Shown: positions 11,410 to 24,700 of the stretch, piece by piece
How positions within the stretch are numbered: position 1 is the first letter of the stretch
Layout: each line of letters begins with the position of its first letter
Assembly: GCA_025766275.1 (NCBI GenBank)
Contig: JAFKAC010000081.1
Location: 62,001-126,000, forward strand
Direction: 5' to 3'
From: Lactarius indigo
Taxonomy: Eukaryota > Basidiomycota > Agaricomycetes > Russulales > Russulaceae
Length of the DNA stretch: 64,000 nt
Translations under genes and position numbers: made by a program
Notes under the pieces: generated by a model
What the model was told of the DNA's origin: nothing
What the model saw: the letters and a program-made list of their open reading frames with translations, nothing else
Databases searched by the model: none

Positions 11410-11783
11410 TACTAATCTCCCCTTATGCCTTTGCCTTATTTTCTCCTACCCTTTACGGTTTATATCACCTCAAGTAGAGTGGTGTCTCCATTACAGTAAT
11501 GCATGCAGCGTCAGTTAGGACACATTGAACGCCTGTCACCAAGTTGTATGAAACGTGGTCGGCACGTAAGTTTCGCATCTCCGATGGGGCCATCATTCTG
11601 AGGGTATATACTGTATGGTTCATGGCATAACGACGACATGGTGGGGGGGGTTACTCTGCGAGGTTCATCAACTCATCAACTCAGCAGCGCCACTTCCGGC
11701 TTCATTTAGTAGTTCTATCATAGAAAGATTCCTTATTGGATTTCTACATATCGGTAACTGAAACGTGAACACATACGCTAAGG
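11410..11783. repeat. Intergenic block of the LCB1-NLR unit, copy 2
   Basis: Homologous to 1020-1367, between relic R3 and the stop codon of receptor B. No ORF is supported. Confidence 0.7.
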
Positions 11784-14700
11784 CTAAGCCACGGCACCAT
11801 GTTCTATCAGCAGTTTCGTCATCTCGTGGTGTCCTTTCGATGAAGCTACCTGAAATGGCGTCTTACCATTCCCATCCTTCTCATCGACGTTCGCTCCGTA
11901 ACTCAGTAGTACTCGAGCGACCTTGAGTAACCCCTCCAATGAGGCTTGGTGTAACGGAGTTATGTGGTCGTGGTCACATATATTCGGGTTCGCCCCGTGT
12001 TCCAATAGCCGTCGCACGACGTCAACCCTCATTTCCTCCGGAAGACCACCAAAGCGGGATATGTCATGTAACGGAGTGCCCCCATCGTCACGCCGAGAGT
12101 TGACGTCGGCGTTGTGTTCGAGTAGCACTTGGACAGCCTCGAGTTCCGTATGGCTCGCTGCTGTGTGTAGCGGCGTCCACCCGTCATCCTTCCGAGCATT
12201 AACATCTGCGCCGTGATTGAGTAGCCACCGCATGACGTCGACACGTCCGTTGAATGACGCAGTGTATAGCGGAGTCCTCTCACTGAGACCTCGGACATCT
12301 ACGATCGCACCGTGCTTGTGGATTAGATTCGCGACGTTGAAGTGTCCCTTGTATAAAGCTGCCAGAAGCGGGGCTACGATGCGACCACCACCCGCATTAA
12401 CTTGTTCTGGATGCTTCATAATCAGCCGTTCTGCCAGGTCGTAAAATCCACAGAATGCGGCATAGTAAAGCGGGGAACCGACATCAAGTGGCGCATCGGG
12501 CGAGAACGGAGCCCAGTATTCGTCGTCCATGTCGTGCACCCGGAGCCAAGCTGCGAAATGTGGTTTGGAACTGTCGAATAGGTTATCCATCCCGTTCTGT
12601 ACGCGTGATGACACCCTCTCGAATCGTGCATGGTCCACCCAGTGTCGGGCAGCGTATTCGATCAGAGGGAGCCCTCTCACATCGGCGTGTTCGTCCAGCC
12701 GGAGCAGTGTTCCCAGGCACGCCTGCGCCAGGATTGTATGCGCAGCCTCGAGGCCAATATGAAACCGCGAAACATCTCTATCCGACCGTGCAAGTCGAGG
12801 CGACGTCAGGAATTCTTTCACCGAAAAGTGCGAGAATTGCACCACCCGGGAATCACCGCTAGGGACGACGGCAATCAAACTTGAACACGTCGAAAGTACG
12901 GCCTCCTCTTGGTCGTCCCACCGCCAGTCGTCCTTCAATTTCGGGATCCCCCCCGAGCTTGACACTTGGAAATCGAACGCCAGTAGTTCCGCGAGCTCCT
13001 CGACTCGAAGCGGTCGGACAGCTACAGTAAGGCACTGTAACAGACGATGCGCATTATCCTTTTGAGCCTTATTGATACCCCTCAATATCCGCTCATATGT
13101 CTCGTCCAGAGTCTCAGGCAATTCGTTAAGGAACTGGCGGAGGTTCGGTGGGAAGCAATGTTGCAGCGTGTCCAACTGGCAAAATACCCATCTGAACCTG
13201 TACAACAACATAAGAAACCGCCACTAGCACAGAATAACTCGACGCTCTCACATTCCATCAGCTCGTTCTGTCAGTGTCTTGATCACCAGATTTCTATCGT
13301 CCGCTCTCCATCTCTTCATAGCCATACTCAAGGACGAGTCTACGACACTTTGAATGTAGTCGGCGATGTCTGTTTGCTGCCCACTTTGGTTATGCAGGGA
13401 AACCGAACGAGACGCCAGCGGGTCGAGAACAGCTCGGATGTCGACTTCTGGGCGACTGGTCGCGCAAATGTGAAGTCCATGCAGGTGGAGATCGACAAGT
13501 TCCTTCACGAGCTGAAGGACTTCATAACGCGGAGATGGAATCCCGGATGAGTCTGGACATTCGTCGAGCGCATCCAGGACAATAAAAATTGATTCCTGTC
13601 GCGGTAGTCTCAACATCTCTTTCAGGCATTCTTTCAAAGTTTCGTCACTGGGTTGATGGGCGCCGTTTTTGTGTGAAATGTAGACGTGGTTGAGAATGCC
13701 ACAGCAAAGGCTAGAGGAAGTAGAAAGCTGGGATACGAGTGAAAGTAGCAGATCGCGGCAGCTTTGCTTATTGAGATCCCTGAAGTCGAAGTAAAAGTAA
13801 GCCAAGACGGCTGATCCAACTTCGCATGCAGCCATAATATCTTGGATGACGGAGGAACTGGGGAAAAAATAAGTTTCAAAGGAAAGCAGGCAACTGAGGG
13901 AACAACATACCAGATAACGCTTTTCCCAGAGCCAGCTACGAAATCCGGAATCTGTCAGGAGGCGCGAACCCGAAAAATGGTGACAGAAACGCACGTTTTC
14001 CGTGGATCCACAAGAGGGAGCCAGTAGACTTCCATTCGAAGAAGATACTGTCTTGGAAGAACCACATGGCCGTTCCCTTGTGTTGGGCCTTTTGTGCAGA
14101 GTTGTGATTTGTAGAGGGATCGGCGGGAGAGAGCCATGCTCGTAAGGTTTGTGTTAACTGACTCCCTGTGAGTAGGTCTAAGCTCGAGCGGCGAACGGCG
14201 ACGTTAGGAGATCACTAACACCTGAGTTGATCTACGCTGTATGCGGTCTGTTGGAGAATTGATTTTGCTTCCATTGCCAGCACTCTTGACTTCTTCCCGT
14301 CTGAAAGGTGTTAGAAGGTATTGGTGACTGGTTGGACGTGCATTACGCACCGTCAATGACTACTTTGACTTTTTCATCAACGCGTTGCACTTTGTCGCCT
14401 ATATCCTCTACTTTGCCATCCACATCGTCTACTTTGTCACCGACATCGTCTACCTTGTTGCCGACATCATCGATTTTGTCACGGATGTTGTCGGCTTTGT
14501 TGTCCATGTCGTTGACTTTGTCGCCCATATTGTCCATCTTGTCGCCCATGTCTTCTACCTTGTCGCCCATGTCTTCTACCTTGTCATCTATGCCCTCCAC
14601 TTTACCATCGACTACTTTCACGTCGCCCCGGACAATGTGTGTGATCTTCAGGACTTCCGCAAGCGCCATCCGAGCCTCTTCTTGAGTCAATCTGTCTAGC

Positions 14701-15440
14701 TTCTTGATCGCGTCCTCCAGATCAGTCCTTCCAGTCAATTTCTTCAGGAACTTTTCTACGCGCACTTCAATGGGGATTGAAAGACAGTCAATCAGAAACT
14801 AACTTGCTGATCCTCGCCTCAGCTCTTTCGTTGCAGTCCCAAAGATCGTAATCACTTCCACCATTATCTCCGTGATTATGTCTGTCATCGCCGCAGTCGG
14901 TGTCACCTCTGTATAAGTTTCGAGTCGTTTGAAAAAGAATCCGATGCGTTCGAAGAGCTCTGCGAGGGCATCTTTGCTCGCTGCAACATCCTTGGCTGCC
15001 TATAAGACCTCCAGCATCAGAACAATCTGCGTAAACAGTAGATAGGATACTTGCCAAAAGAAAGACACCGATCCCTGCAAAGATCACTTTCGCAGGCGAA
15101 AACACCTAAAAAAATTATCAGGGGTTTCCATTAGCTCGATGTCGAGACTTACTAGACCGACGCCCTCAGAGACGGCGGCCGAAAACGCATACAAGACGTT
15201 CACGGTTGGGACCAACCATCTTGTCAACCTCTCATCGCCACTACGAGCTTGGTCAAATTCGCGAACTTGGTCTTGAAGCACGGAAAGGATGGCGCTGATT
15301 GAGTCGCATGATTGTAACTGGGAGACAAGTGGATGTGCGATAAGGTCTTTCTTGGTCTGCTTTTGGTAGGATTTCAGGGCTGCATCGAAAATATCATGGA
15401 AGCGTGAGGAAGCTGCGGCTGAGGAATTAGCCTGGGACAT
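11784..15440 (-). CDS. NLR-like receptor B: Goodbye-NACHT-ankyrin protein
   Basis: Predicted 1081-aa paralogue of receptor A. Exons (complement): 15153-15440, 15055-15105, 14804-14999, 14351-14764, 14220-14300, 13995-14165, 13911-13935, 13252-13857, 11784-13197. The sum keeps frame with no stop. The Goodbye domain starts MSQANSSAAASSRFHDIF. The coiled-coil linker is longest here, with 11 heptads. Walker A GKPGSGKS is assembled across intron 6 and the 25-nt exon 7. Walker B is IFIVLDALDEC. The C-terminus carries ankyrin repeats with [DE]-x-TPLHxAS-type cores. The donor after exon 5 is GTTAGT; using the nearby GTGTTA instead would break frame. Intron 2 is GC-AG. Function as an intracellular recognition receptor is inferred from family. 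Confidence 0.9.
14370..14600 (-). repeat. 21-bp coding heptad repeats, 11 copies (receptor B)
   Basis: Eleven heptads between VKVVDGK and VKVVIDG, three more than in A and D. Exon 4 is 63 bp longer than in A, exactly three repeats. Some units are divergent (VNDMDNK, ADNIRDK). Confidence 0.9.
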
Positions 15441-16130
15441 AAGAAAAATGGCGATTATGGAGGAACCGAAGGTGATCTGCGTGCAGGTGGGGGTGGGAAC
15501 ACTGGGTAGATGGCGTACACCGCCTCGTAGTCAAGCTTCCCAACGAGGCGCCAGTAAGCGCCAATGCACAGGCATGAACGATAGACACTTCCGAGAAACT
15601 TCCGAGTCGAGGTTTGCACCATAATGAGATCGTCATATAAATTGAGTCACAAAATCATGCGGGACATTTCGTTCCTCATAGAAGAACTCGTCCTCGATAA
15701 TTTGGAATCCCTTATACCAGTTCGTGACTTGCCGATGTAGTGCCAACGGGTGGCGGCCCGAGCACGTGGAGTACCTGTTCTGATTCTCAGACTTGCATCA
15801 ATGTGGACCGTTAAACCCACAGCCCACTATTTCTCCTCGATGACCAGGCTTCCGGCGGTATCACTTGCTGGGGGTAGCAGTCCTCGGCTCTGCCAAAGAA
15901 CTCGGCGGTCAAAGAACGGAAAATTTCGTTATGGTATGTGCTGCAAAGCATATTTACAGTACGAGTCTGACACCCATGCCAGGATAGCTTCTCTTTACCC
16001 CCATGATACTGTACCCCTACCCCCCTCTCTTCTTATAGACCTTCCTCGTGTGCGAATGCACTGTATACCCCAATTTCTCATGGCCTATCGCTGATGACCC
16101 TACGCGCGACATTTCAGGCGTGATGGATCA
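15441..16130. other. Upstream region of receptor B, no supported gene
   Basis: Contains sequence shared with the upstream regions of receptors A, C and D and, from about 15880, with 8040-8260 and 25680-25940. No copy of the CR-type gene is found here, unlike upstream of receptor A. Confidence 0.55.
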
Positions 16131-16660
16131 AGTCATCATCGTCATCGGAGCAAGGGGTGCACAACCGCGCGATGACGATGCAGCTCGACGTAGACGGACC
16201 TTGTGGCTGGCGAGGCGAACCAGCACGCCTGCGATCGAGGTCGGGCATTCGTGGATATCAGGCCAAGGCTGACGCGCTCTATTCGGAACTTTGCCTCCGA
16301 GTCGTAGGTCGTCCACATCCGCCCGCGTTCTGCAATGCCGACCATATCCGTGCCCATGTCGGTGAGGCCACCGAACCCCGCGAACTCTGCATCGCGCAAT
16401 GCACCGTCGTTCAACAACATTGCCGAGGGACACCCATCGCAGGATATCGTGGAGGAGGCGCTTGTGCATGGCGTGTGGATCGTGCACGAGCAGGAGCTCG
16501 TCGATGATCGATGAGCGCCCGCGCATCGGCTTTGTCATCACAGCGGCACTGTCGCGCAAGGAGTAAGAACGCGCGGAGGTGTCACCAAGACCGCTCACGG
16601 AGTGCAAATGAATGCGCCTGCTGTCCCCGTGCGCCGATCCTGAGTTCTCAAGCCGTACCC
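16130..16660 (+). pseudogene. LCB1 relic R4 (strongly decayed)
   Basis: Positions 16320-16500 read FCNADHIRAHVGEATEPREL, the counterpart of the same stretch in R2 (FCNADRTHAHVGEDAEPR). Around 16400-16620 are shifted remnants of the C-terminal LCB1 region (HGVWI, FVITAALSRKE) in several frames. It lies in the same position, ahead of a receptor, as R1, R3 and R5. Confidence 0.55.
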
Positions 16661-16664
16661 TTTC

Positions 16665-17018
16665 TTTTCTCCCGCATTTACAGTTTATATCAGTCTCCTA
16701 TACTCTGACAGAACGCTATCACTATTACAATAATGCATGCATGCAACTAAATTAGGAAGCGTTGAACACTTGTCGCCAAGCTGTGTGAAGTTTACTCGAT
16801 ATGCAAGTCGCGCCTCACCGCATGGGGTCGAATGCCGTCTTCCATTGTCATATATGGTTCACGGGATGGCAATGACAGGGGCGCGCGCATTCTGTGAGGT
16901 TCATCAACCCATCAGCCCCTCAGCAGCGTCTTTTCCCCGGTTTGTAGTTATACAAAGACTTCTGATATTACTATATCTTTACGTGTGGGTAACCGAAACG
17001 TGAACGCATAAGCTACAG
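16665..17018. repeat. Intergenic block of the LCB1-NLR unit, copy 3
   Basis: Homologous to 1020-1367 and placed between relic R4 and receptor C. Confidence 0.7.
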
Positions 17019-20000
17019 CTAAGCTACAGCACCATGTTCTAAAAGCAGCTTCGTCATTTCATCGTGTCTGTTTGACACGGCTACTTGAAATGGGGTCTCG
17101 CCCTTCCAATCCTTCTCATCTACGTTCGCTCCGTAACTGAGTAGCACTCGAGCGAGCTCGAGGAACCCATTGGACGAGGCTTCATGTAATGGAGTCGATT
17201 GCTTGTCGTCACGTGCATTTGGGTCTGCCCCGCGTTCCAGTAGCCGCCGCACGACGTCAACTCTCTTTCCCTCCGGATGGTAACGAAAGCTGGATATGGT
17301 GTCGTGTAACGGAGTTCTGCCACCGTCACACCGTCGCGAGTTGACGTCCGCGTTGTGTTCGAGTAGCACTTGAACAGCCTCGGTTTCCGTATAGCCTGCT
17401 GCTATGTGCAGCGGTGTGAGCCAGTTAACCTTCCGAGCGTTTGGATCTGCACCGTGATTTAGTAACCACCTCATGATGTCGACGCGTCCATCGATCGACG
17501 CAGTGTATAGAGGAGTCCTATTATTGTTGTCTCGGACATCCACGACCGCACCGTGCTTGCGAAGTAAGTCCGCGACACCGAAGTGTCCCTTGTGCAAAGC
17601 CGCCGGAAGCGGGGCTAGGATGCGACCACCACCTGCATTGACTTGTTCAGGGTGCCGCATAATCAGACGTTCTGCCAGGTCATAAAATCCAAAGAATGAG
17701 GCATAGTAAAGCGGGGAACCAACGCCGTGTGGCAGTGACGACTCGAACGAGAAATAGAGCCAGCGTTCGTCCATGTCGTGCACCCGGAGCCACGCCTCGA
17801 AATGTGGCTTAGAGCTGTCGAATAGGTCGTCCATCCCGTTCCGCACGCGTGATGACACCTCCTCGAATCCTGCATGATCCACCCAGTGTCGAGCAGCGTA
17901 TTGGACCAAAGGGAACTCTTCAACATCAGCGCGTTCGTCCAGCAGGAGAAGTGTTCCCAGGCACGCCTGCGCCATGACCGTATGCGCCGAATTGAGATCA
18001 ACATGAAACCGCGAAACATCGTCTTGAGACTGTGCGAGACGAGGCGATGTGAGGTATTCTTTCACCGAAAAATGCGAGAATTGCACCACCCGGGAATCGT
18101 CGTCAGGGACGATGGCGATCAAACTTGAACATGTTGAAAGTACGGCTTCTTCCTGATCATCCCACCGCCAGTCGTCCTTCAATTTCGGAATCCCCCCCGA
18201 GCTCAACGTTTGGAAATCGAATGCCAGTAGTTCCGCAAGCTCCTCAACTCGAAGCGGCCGGACGGCTACAGTAAGGCACTGTAACAGACGATGCGCGTTA
18301 TCCTTTTGGGCTTTATTGATGCCTCTCAAAATACGCTCGTATGTCTCGTCCAGGGACTCGGGCAACTCGTTGAGAAATTGACGGAGGTTCTGGGGAAAAC
18401 AATGTCGCAGCGCGTCCAGCTGACAAAACACCCATCTGAACCTGCACAACAGCATAAGAAATAGCCGTTAGCGAAGTATAACCTGATTCTCTCACATTCC
18501 ATCAGATCTTTCTGTCAGCGTCTCGATCACAAGCTTTTTATCATCTGCTCTCCATCTCTTCATCGCCGTACTCGGGGACGAGTTGACGACGTTTCGAACG
18601 TAGTCAGCGATGTCCGACTTTTGACCACTTTCGTCATGCAGGGAAACCGAACGAGATGCCAGTGGTTCGAGGACAGCTCGGATATCGACCTCTGGGCGAC
18701 TGGTCGCGCAAATGTGAAATCCTTGCAGGTCAAGGCCCACGAGTTCTTTCACGAGTTGGAGGACCTCATCACGAGGAGATGGAATCCCTGGAGAGTCTGG
18801 ACATTCGTCGAGCGCGTCTAGGACAATGAAAACTGAGCCCTGTCTCGGCAGTCTAAGCATCTCTTTCAAGCATCCTTTCAAGGTGTCGTCACTCGGCTGT
18901 CGAGTGCCATTTTCGTGTGCTTTATAAACTTGGTGGAGAATGTCGCAGAAAGGACTAGAGCGAGTAGAAAGCTGGAATACGAGAGAAAGTAGAAGGTCGT
19001 GACAAGTTTGCTTGCTGAGGTCCTTGAAATCGAAGTAAAAGTAGGCCATGATGGCTGATCCAGCTTCGCATACAACCATGATGTCTTGAATGACAGAGGA
19101 ACTGGCGGGAAATAAGTTCAGGCAGGAAGCAGGCAAGGAACAACATACCAGATAACGCTTTTCCCTGAGCCCGCTATAAAAATCGGTCTGTCAGAAAGCG
19201 CAAGGACAAAAATGGCTGATAGAAGCGCACGTTTTCCGTGGATCCACAAGAGGGAGCCAGTAGACTTCCATTCGATAAAAATACTGCCTTGAAAGAACCA
19301 TACGGCCGTACCCTTGTGTTGAGCCTTTTGTGCAATGTTGTGATTTGTGGAGGGATCGGCGGGAGAGAGCCACGCCTGTAGGAACTGTCTTATCTGATTC
19401 CCTGTGAACAGGTGTAAGCGCGAGCAACGAGCAATGGCGACGACACGAGATGACGAACACTTGACTTCGTCTACGTTGTTCGATGTCTGTTGGATAATTG
19501 ACTTTGATTCCTTCGCCACCGCTCTTGCCTCCTGTCCGTCTGAAAGTAAAAGTATTAGAGGTATCGGTGACCGGCTAGATACGCCTCACGCACCATCGAT
19601 GACTACTTTTACATCGTCGTGGACAATGTGTGTGATCCTCAGGACCTCCGCAAGCGCCATCCGAGCCTCTTCTTGCGTCAATCTGTCCAACTTCTTGACT
19701 GCATCCTCCAGATCAGTCCTTCCGGCCAATTTCTTCAGGAACTTTTCTACGCATTCTTTAGTGGAGGCAGATGGACGGCCAATCTAAAACTCACTGGCTT
19801 GTCCCCGCCTTAGTTCTTTCGTTGCGATCCCAAAGATCGTAAGTACTTCCACCATAATCTCCGTAATTATGTCTGTCATCGCCTCAGTTGGCGTCACCTT
19901 TGTATACGTTTCGAGTCGTTTGAAAAAGGATCCAATGCGTTCGAAGAGCTCTGCGAGCGCGTTTGTACTCGCTGCGACATCCTTAGCGGCCTATAAGATC

Positions 20001-20474
20001 TTCTATGTCAGCACGATCCTGCACAGAGAAATAGATGGGACACTCGCCAAAAGGAAGACACCAATGCCTGTAAAGATCACTTTCGCAGGCGAAAATACCT
20101 TGAAAACGGATTTCAGAAGAGGTTTCGAAATTTATATTAGCTCAAGTATTGAGACTTACCAAACCGACACCTTCGGAGATGGCGGCAGAAAACGTGTACA
20201 GTACGTTCACAGTTGGGATCAACCACTTTGTCAATCTCTCATCGCCACTTTGAGCTTGGTCGAATTCCCGAACTTGGTCTTGGAGAAATGCAACGATGGC
20301 GCCGGTTGAGTCGCACGATTGTAACTGGGAGGCAAGTGGGTGCGCGATAAGGTCCTTCTTGGTCTGCTTTTGATACAATGTCAAGGCAGCTTGGAAAATG
20401 GCTTGGAAGCGTGAGGAAGCTGTGGTTGGCAGCTGGGACTTGACGAGAGTGTCAATTGCAGATGATGTTGCCAT
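17019..20474 (-). CDS. NLR-like receptor C: Goodbye-NACHT-ankyrin protein lacking the coil repeats
   Basis: Predicted 1009-aa paralogue. Exons (complement): 20160-20474, 20048-20098, 19795-19990, 19594-19755, 19459-19539, 19231-19401, 19149-19173, 18496-19101, 17019-18441. The start at 20474 (MATSSAIDTLVKSQ) gives an N-terminus nine residues longer than in A, B or D; an in-frame upstream reading exists but lacks support. The whole heptad coil is absent: VKVVDGK and VQVVIDG are fused into a single VKVVIDG, removing nine repeats (189 bp) without loss of frame. The NACHT motifs GKPGSGKS, VFIVLDALDEC and ICATSRPE, and the ankyrin repeats, are intact. Intron 2 has the donor GCGAGT. A shorter Goodbye-NACHT linker might alter oligomerisation; this is inference. 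Confidence 0.9.
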
Positions 20475-20689
20475 AAGGGAGGACGATCCGCCTACAGATG
20501 AGGACAGGAATGAGGAACAGCGTATTGTACACCAGCTCATGGCCCGGCGACTGCCGACGCAAACGTGCCAGTGGGCGTGGACGAACGATAGGCGCGAAGA
20601 TAGACGCGCAGACAGACCGGGATATTGTCAGGGCTGCCAGTAGTGTGGAGTCCCATGGCTTACGACCAACGCATGACATCCCAGACCTG

Positions 20690-21312
20690 TGCGTAAATTC
20701 GCCATCATGCTCACTTCCGGCCCGCCCACCCGTCATGACCTCTCTTTGACTGCGAGCACCGCAGAACGCGACGCAACGGTGACCAACTCGGTCGAGAAGG
20801 AGACTCATGCTTACGTTGCATTTGCTCACTTCGACTCATACATCCTCCGCCTTCTCCTTGCGGTCCTCGCGGTCTCCCCCTCGGGGGGCATTAACATCCT
20901 GCGAGGCACGACATGGGTCCTGGGCGCGCTGCAAGAAAATGTGCCCGCGATCCGGTCGTTCTTGAGTGAGTTGAGGCCATCACGATCCCCTCACATGCCG
21001 CCTCGCCGTTCGTCCGCATTCTTTCACGACACTTCCTGCACTCACGTCTACGTTTGTGAAGCCACAGAACCCCGCAACTGCCGCGCCACACGAGGCGTAG
21101 TCGTTCGACATAGCGGGTAAGGAGCGTATACTGCAGGATATCGTGGACGCGGCGCTCGTCCAGGGTGTGTGGATCACGCACGTACGACGCCTGCGAGGGC
21201 AGGAGCTTATAGAGGCGCTCCCGAGTATCCGCCTCGCCGCCTTGGCGGCGCTGTCGCCAAAGGAGCGCGAGCACGCTGCCGCCGTCGCGAAGGTGCTTGC
21301 AAAGCACAAACG
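20690..21312 (+). pseudogene. LCB1 relic R5
   Basis: The plus-strand reading contains SPSGGINILRGT and LGALQENVPAIRS, matching LCB1 ASEGINILRNTP and LQENVRAIR. At 21143-21312 it reads VWITHVRRLRGQELIEALPS and ALSPKEREHAAAVAKVLAKH, the LCB1 C-terminus. The two parts are in different frames and the N-terminal half is absent. Confidence 0.7.
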
Positions 21313-21364
21313 ATTGTACCTGCTGCTCTCGCTCGCCGATCTAGAACCCTCTCATCGTACCTTT

Positions 21365-21723
21365 TCTTTTCTCCTACCGTTTACAGTCTATCACCCCCCT
21401 ATAGTCGGGTAAAACGTAATATCTATTACTCTAATACGTGCATGCAGCTAAGTATACACCAGTTAGGAAGCATTGAACGCTTGTCGCACAAGTTGTGTGA
21501 AACGTGGTCGATATGCAAATCGCGCTTCTTCGCATCGGATCGAACGCCGCCTTCTCGAGGGTGCATATGCGGAATATCGACAACAGGGGGACGCATGTTC
21601 TGTGAGGTTTGTCAACTTATCAACTCCTCAGCAGCGCCACTTCCGGCTTTATCTAGCAGTTGCAGTATACAAAGACTCGTATCGTATTAATAGATTTCTA
21701 CGTGCTGGTAACTGAAACGCGAG
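21365..21723. repeat. Intergenic block of the LCB1-NLR unit, copy 4
   Basis: Homologous to 1020-1367, between relic R5 and receptor D. Confidence 0.7.
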
Positions 21724-24700
21724 CTACGGCTGGGCCACGGAACCATGTTCTAACAACAATTGCCTCATTTCGTAGTGTCCGTCCGACGAGACCACCTGCA
21801 ATGGCGTCCTTCCCTTCCCATCCTTCATATCTACGTTCGCTCCGAAACTAAGTAGCAATCGAGCGACCTCGACTAACCCGTTGGATGAGGCTTCATGTAA
21901 CGGAGTCGAGTGGTTGACGTCACATGCATTTGGGTCCGCCCCATGTTCCAGTAGCCGCTGCACAACGTCGACCCTCTTCCCCTCCGAGTGACCGCCAGAG
22001 TAGTGTACGGTGTCGTGCAATGGAGTTCGGCCTGCGAAACGCCGCGAGTTGATGTCTGCGTTGTGTTCGAGTAGTACCTGAACAGCCTCGAGCTCCATCT
22101 TGAATGCTGCCATGTGTAACGGTGTCCAGCGGTTGCCGTTCCGAGCATTTACATCTGCGCCATGATCGAGTAGCCACCGTGTGATGTCGACGCGTCTATA
22201 CATCAACCCAGTGTATAGCAGAGTTCTGTTGTTGTCGCCTCGAACGTTCACGTCGGCGCCATACTTGCAGAGTAAATTCGCCACGCCGAAGTGTCCCTTG
22301 TACAAAGCTGCCGGAAGCGGGGCTAGGAGGCGACCACCAGCCTGATTCACTTGTTCGGGATGCTTCATGATCAGACGTTCTGCCAGGTCATAAAACCCAC
22401 AGAACGCGGCATAGTAAAGCGGAGAACCAATAGTCTGTCGCAGCCTGGGAGAGAAATACTCCCAGCGTTTGTCCGTGTTGTGCACCTGGACCCACGCTGC
22501 GAAATGTGGCTTGGAGCTGTCGAATAGGTCGTCCATCCCATCACGTACGCGTGATGACACCTTCTCGAATCCTGCATGGTCCACCCAGTGTTGAGCGGCG
22601 TATTCGACCAGAGGAAACTTTTTCGCGTCAGAGTGCTCGTCGAGTCGGAGCAGGGTTCCCAGGCACGCCTGTGCCAGGATAGTATGCGCCGCCTCGAGAT
22701 CGATGTGAAACTGCGAAACATCTCCTTGTGACTGAGTGAGGCGAGGCGACGTCAGGTATTCTTTCACCGAAAAGTGCGAGAATTGCACCACCCGCGAACC
22801 ACCGCTAGGGACGATGGCGATCAAACTTGAACACGTAGAAAGCACGGCCTCTTCTTGATCGTCCCACCGCCAGTCGTCCTTCAACTTCGGGATCCCTCCA
22901 TCCGTCGACGCTTGAAAATCGAACGCCAGTAATTCCGCAAGCTCTTCAACTCGAAGTGGCCGGACAGCTACAGCAAGGCACTGTAGCAAACGATGGGCAT
23001 TATCCTTTTGGGCCTTATTGGTGTCCCTCAAAATCCGCTCGTATGTCCCGTCTAGGGACTCAGGCAATTCGTTAAGATATTGACGGAGGTTTGGTGGGAA
23101 GCAATGTCGCAACGCGTCCAACTGGCAAAATACCCATCTGAACCTGCACAACGACGTGAGGAACTGCAGACAGCACAAAAATAGCTCGAAGCTCTCACAT
23201 TCCATCGGCTCGTTCAGTTAGCGTCTCGATGACGAGGTTTTTATCATCTGCTCTCCATCTCTTCATCGCCGTACTCGGGGATGAGTTGACGATGATTCGA
23301 ACGTAGTTCGCGATGTCCGACTTTTGTCCATTTTCTTCATGTAAGGAAATAGAGCGAAAAGCCAGTGGCTCAAGGACAGCCCGGATGTCGACTTCTGGGC
23401 GACTGGTCGCGCAAATGTGAAGCCCTGGCAGGTGGAGGTCGACGAGTTCCTTTACGAGTTGGAGGACCTCATCACGAGGAGATGGTATCCCTGGCGAGTC
23501 TGGACATTCGTCGAGCGCATCCAGGACAATGAAAGTTGGGCCCCGTCTCGGCAGTCTCAGCATCTCTTTGAGGCATTCTTTTAAAGTGTCGTCACCCGGC
23601 TGTCGAGTGCCACTTTCGTGTGCCTCGAAAACGTGGTGGAGGATGTCACAGAAAGGACTAGAGCGAGTAGAAAGCTGGAATACGAGAGAAAGTAGTAGGT
23701 CGTGACAAGTTTGCTTGCTGAGGTCCTTGAAATCGAAGTAAAAGTAGGCCATGATGGCTAATCCAGCTTCGCATACGGCCATAATGTCTTGAATGACAGA
23801 GGAACTGGCGAGAAATAAGTTCCGACAGAAAAGTAGGCAAGGGACAACATACCAGATAACGCTTTTCCCAGAGCCGGCTACGAAAGCCAGAGTCTGTCAG
23901 AAAGCGCGAGGGTGAAAAACGCTGACATAAGCGCACGTTTTCCGTGGATCCACAAGAGGGAGCCAGTAGACTTCCATTCGATGAAGATATTGCCTTGGAA
24001 GAACCACACGGATGTTCCCTTGTGTTGAGCCTTCCGTGCGACGTTGTGGTTTGTGGACGGATCGGCGGGAGAGAGCCACGCTCGAAGGAGCTGTTTTATC
24101 TGGTTCCCTGTGAACAGCTGTAAGCGCGAGCAGCGAGCGGGGGCGACACCAGGAAATCACGAACACTTGACTTCATCTACATTGTTTGCTGTCTGTTGGA
24201 TAATTAATTTTGCTTCCTCGCCGTCTGAAAGTAAAAACGTTAGAAGGCATCGGCGACTGGCTAGACGTGTATCGCGCACCGTCAATGACTACTTGGACCT
24301 TTTTATCAACGTATAGCAATCTGTCGCCTATATCCTCCACTTTGTAACCCACGTCGTCTACTTTGTCACCTACGTCGTCTACCTTGTCGCCCATGTCGTC
24401 CACTTTGTCGCCCATGTCGCCTACTTTGTCTCTCACATCCTCTACCTTGTTGTCTATGCTCTCCACCTTACCGTCGACTACTTTCACGCCATCACGGACA
24501 ACGTGTGTGATCCTCAGGACCTCTGCAAGCGCCATTCGAGCCTCTTCTTGCGTCAATCTGTCCAGTTTCTTGACTGCGTCCTCCAGATCAGTTTTTCCAG
24601 CCAATTTCTTCAGGAACTTTTCTATGCGTACTTCAATAAAGATTAATAGACAGGAAACTGGGAACTCACTTGCTGATCCTCGCCTTAGCTCTTTCGTTGC

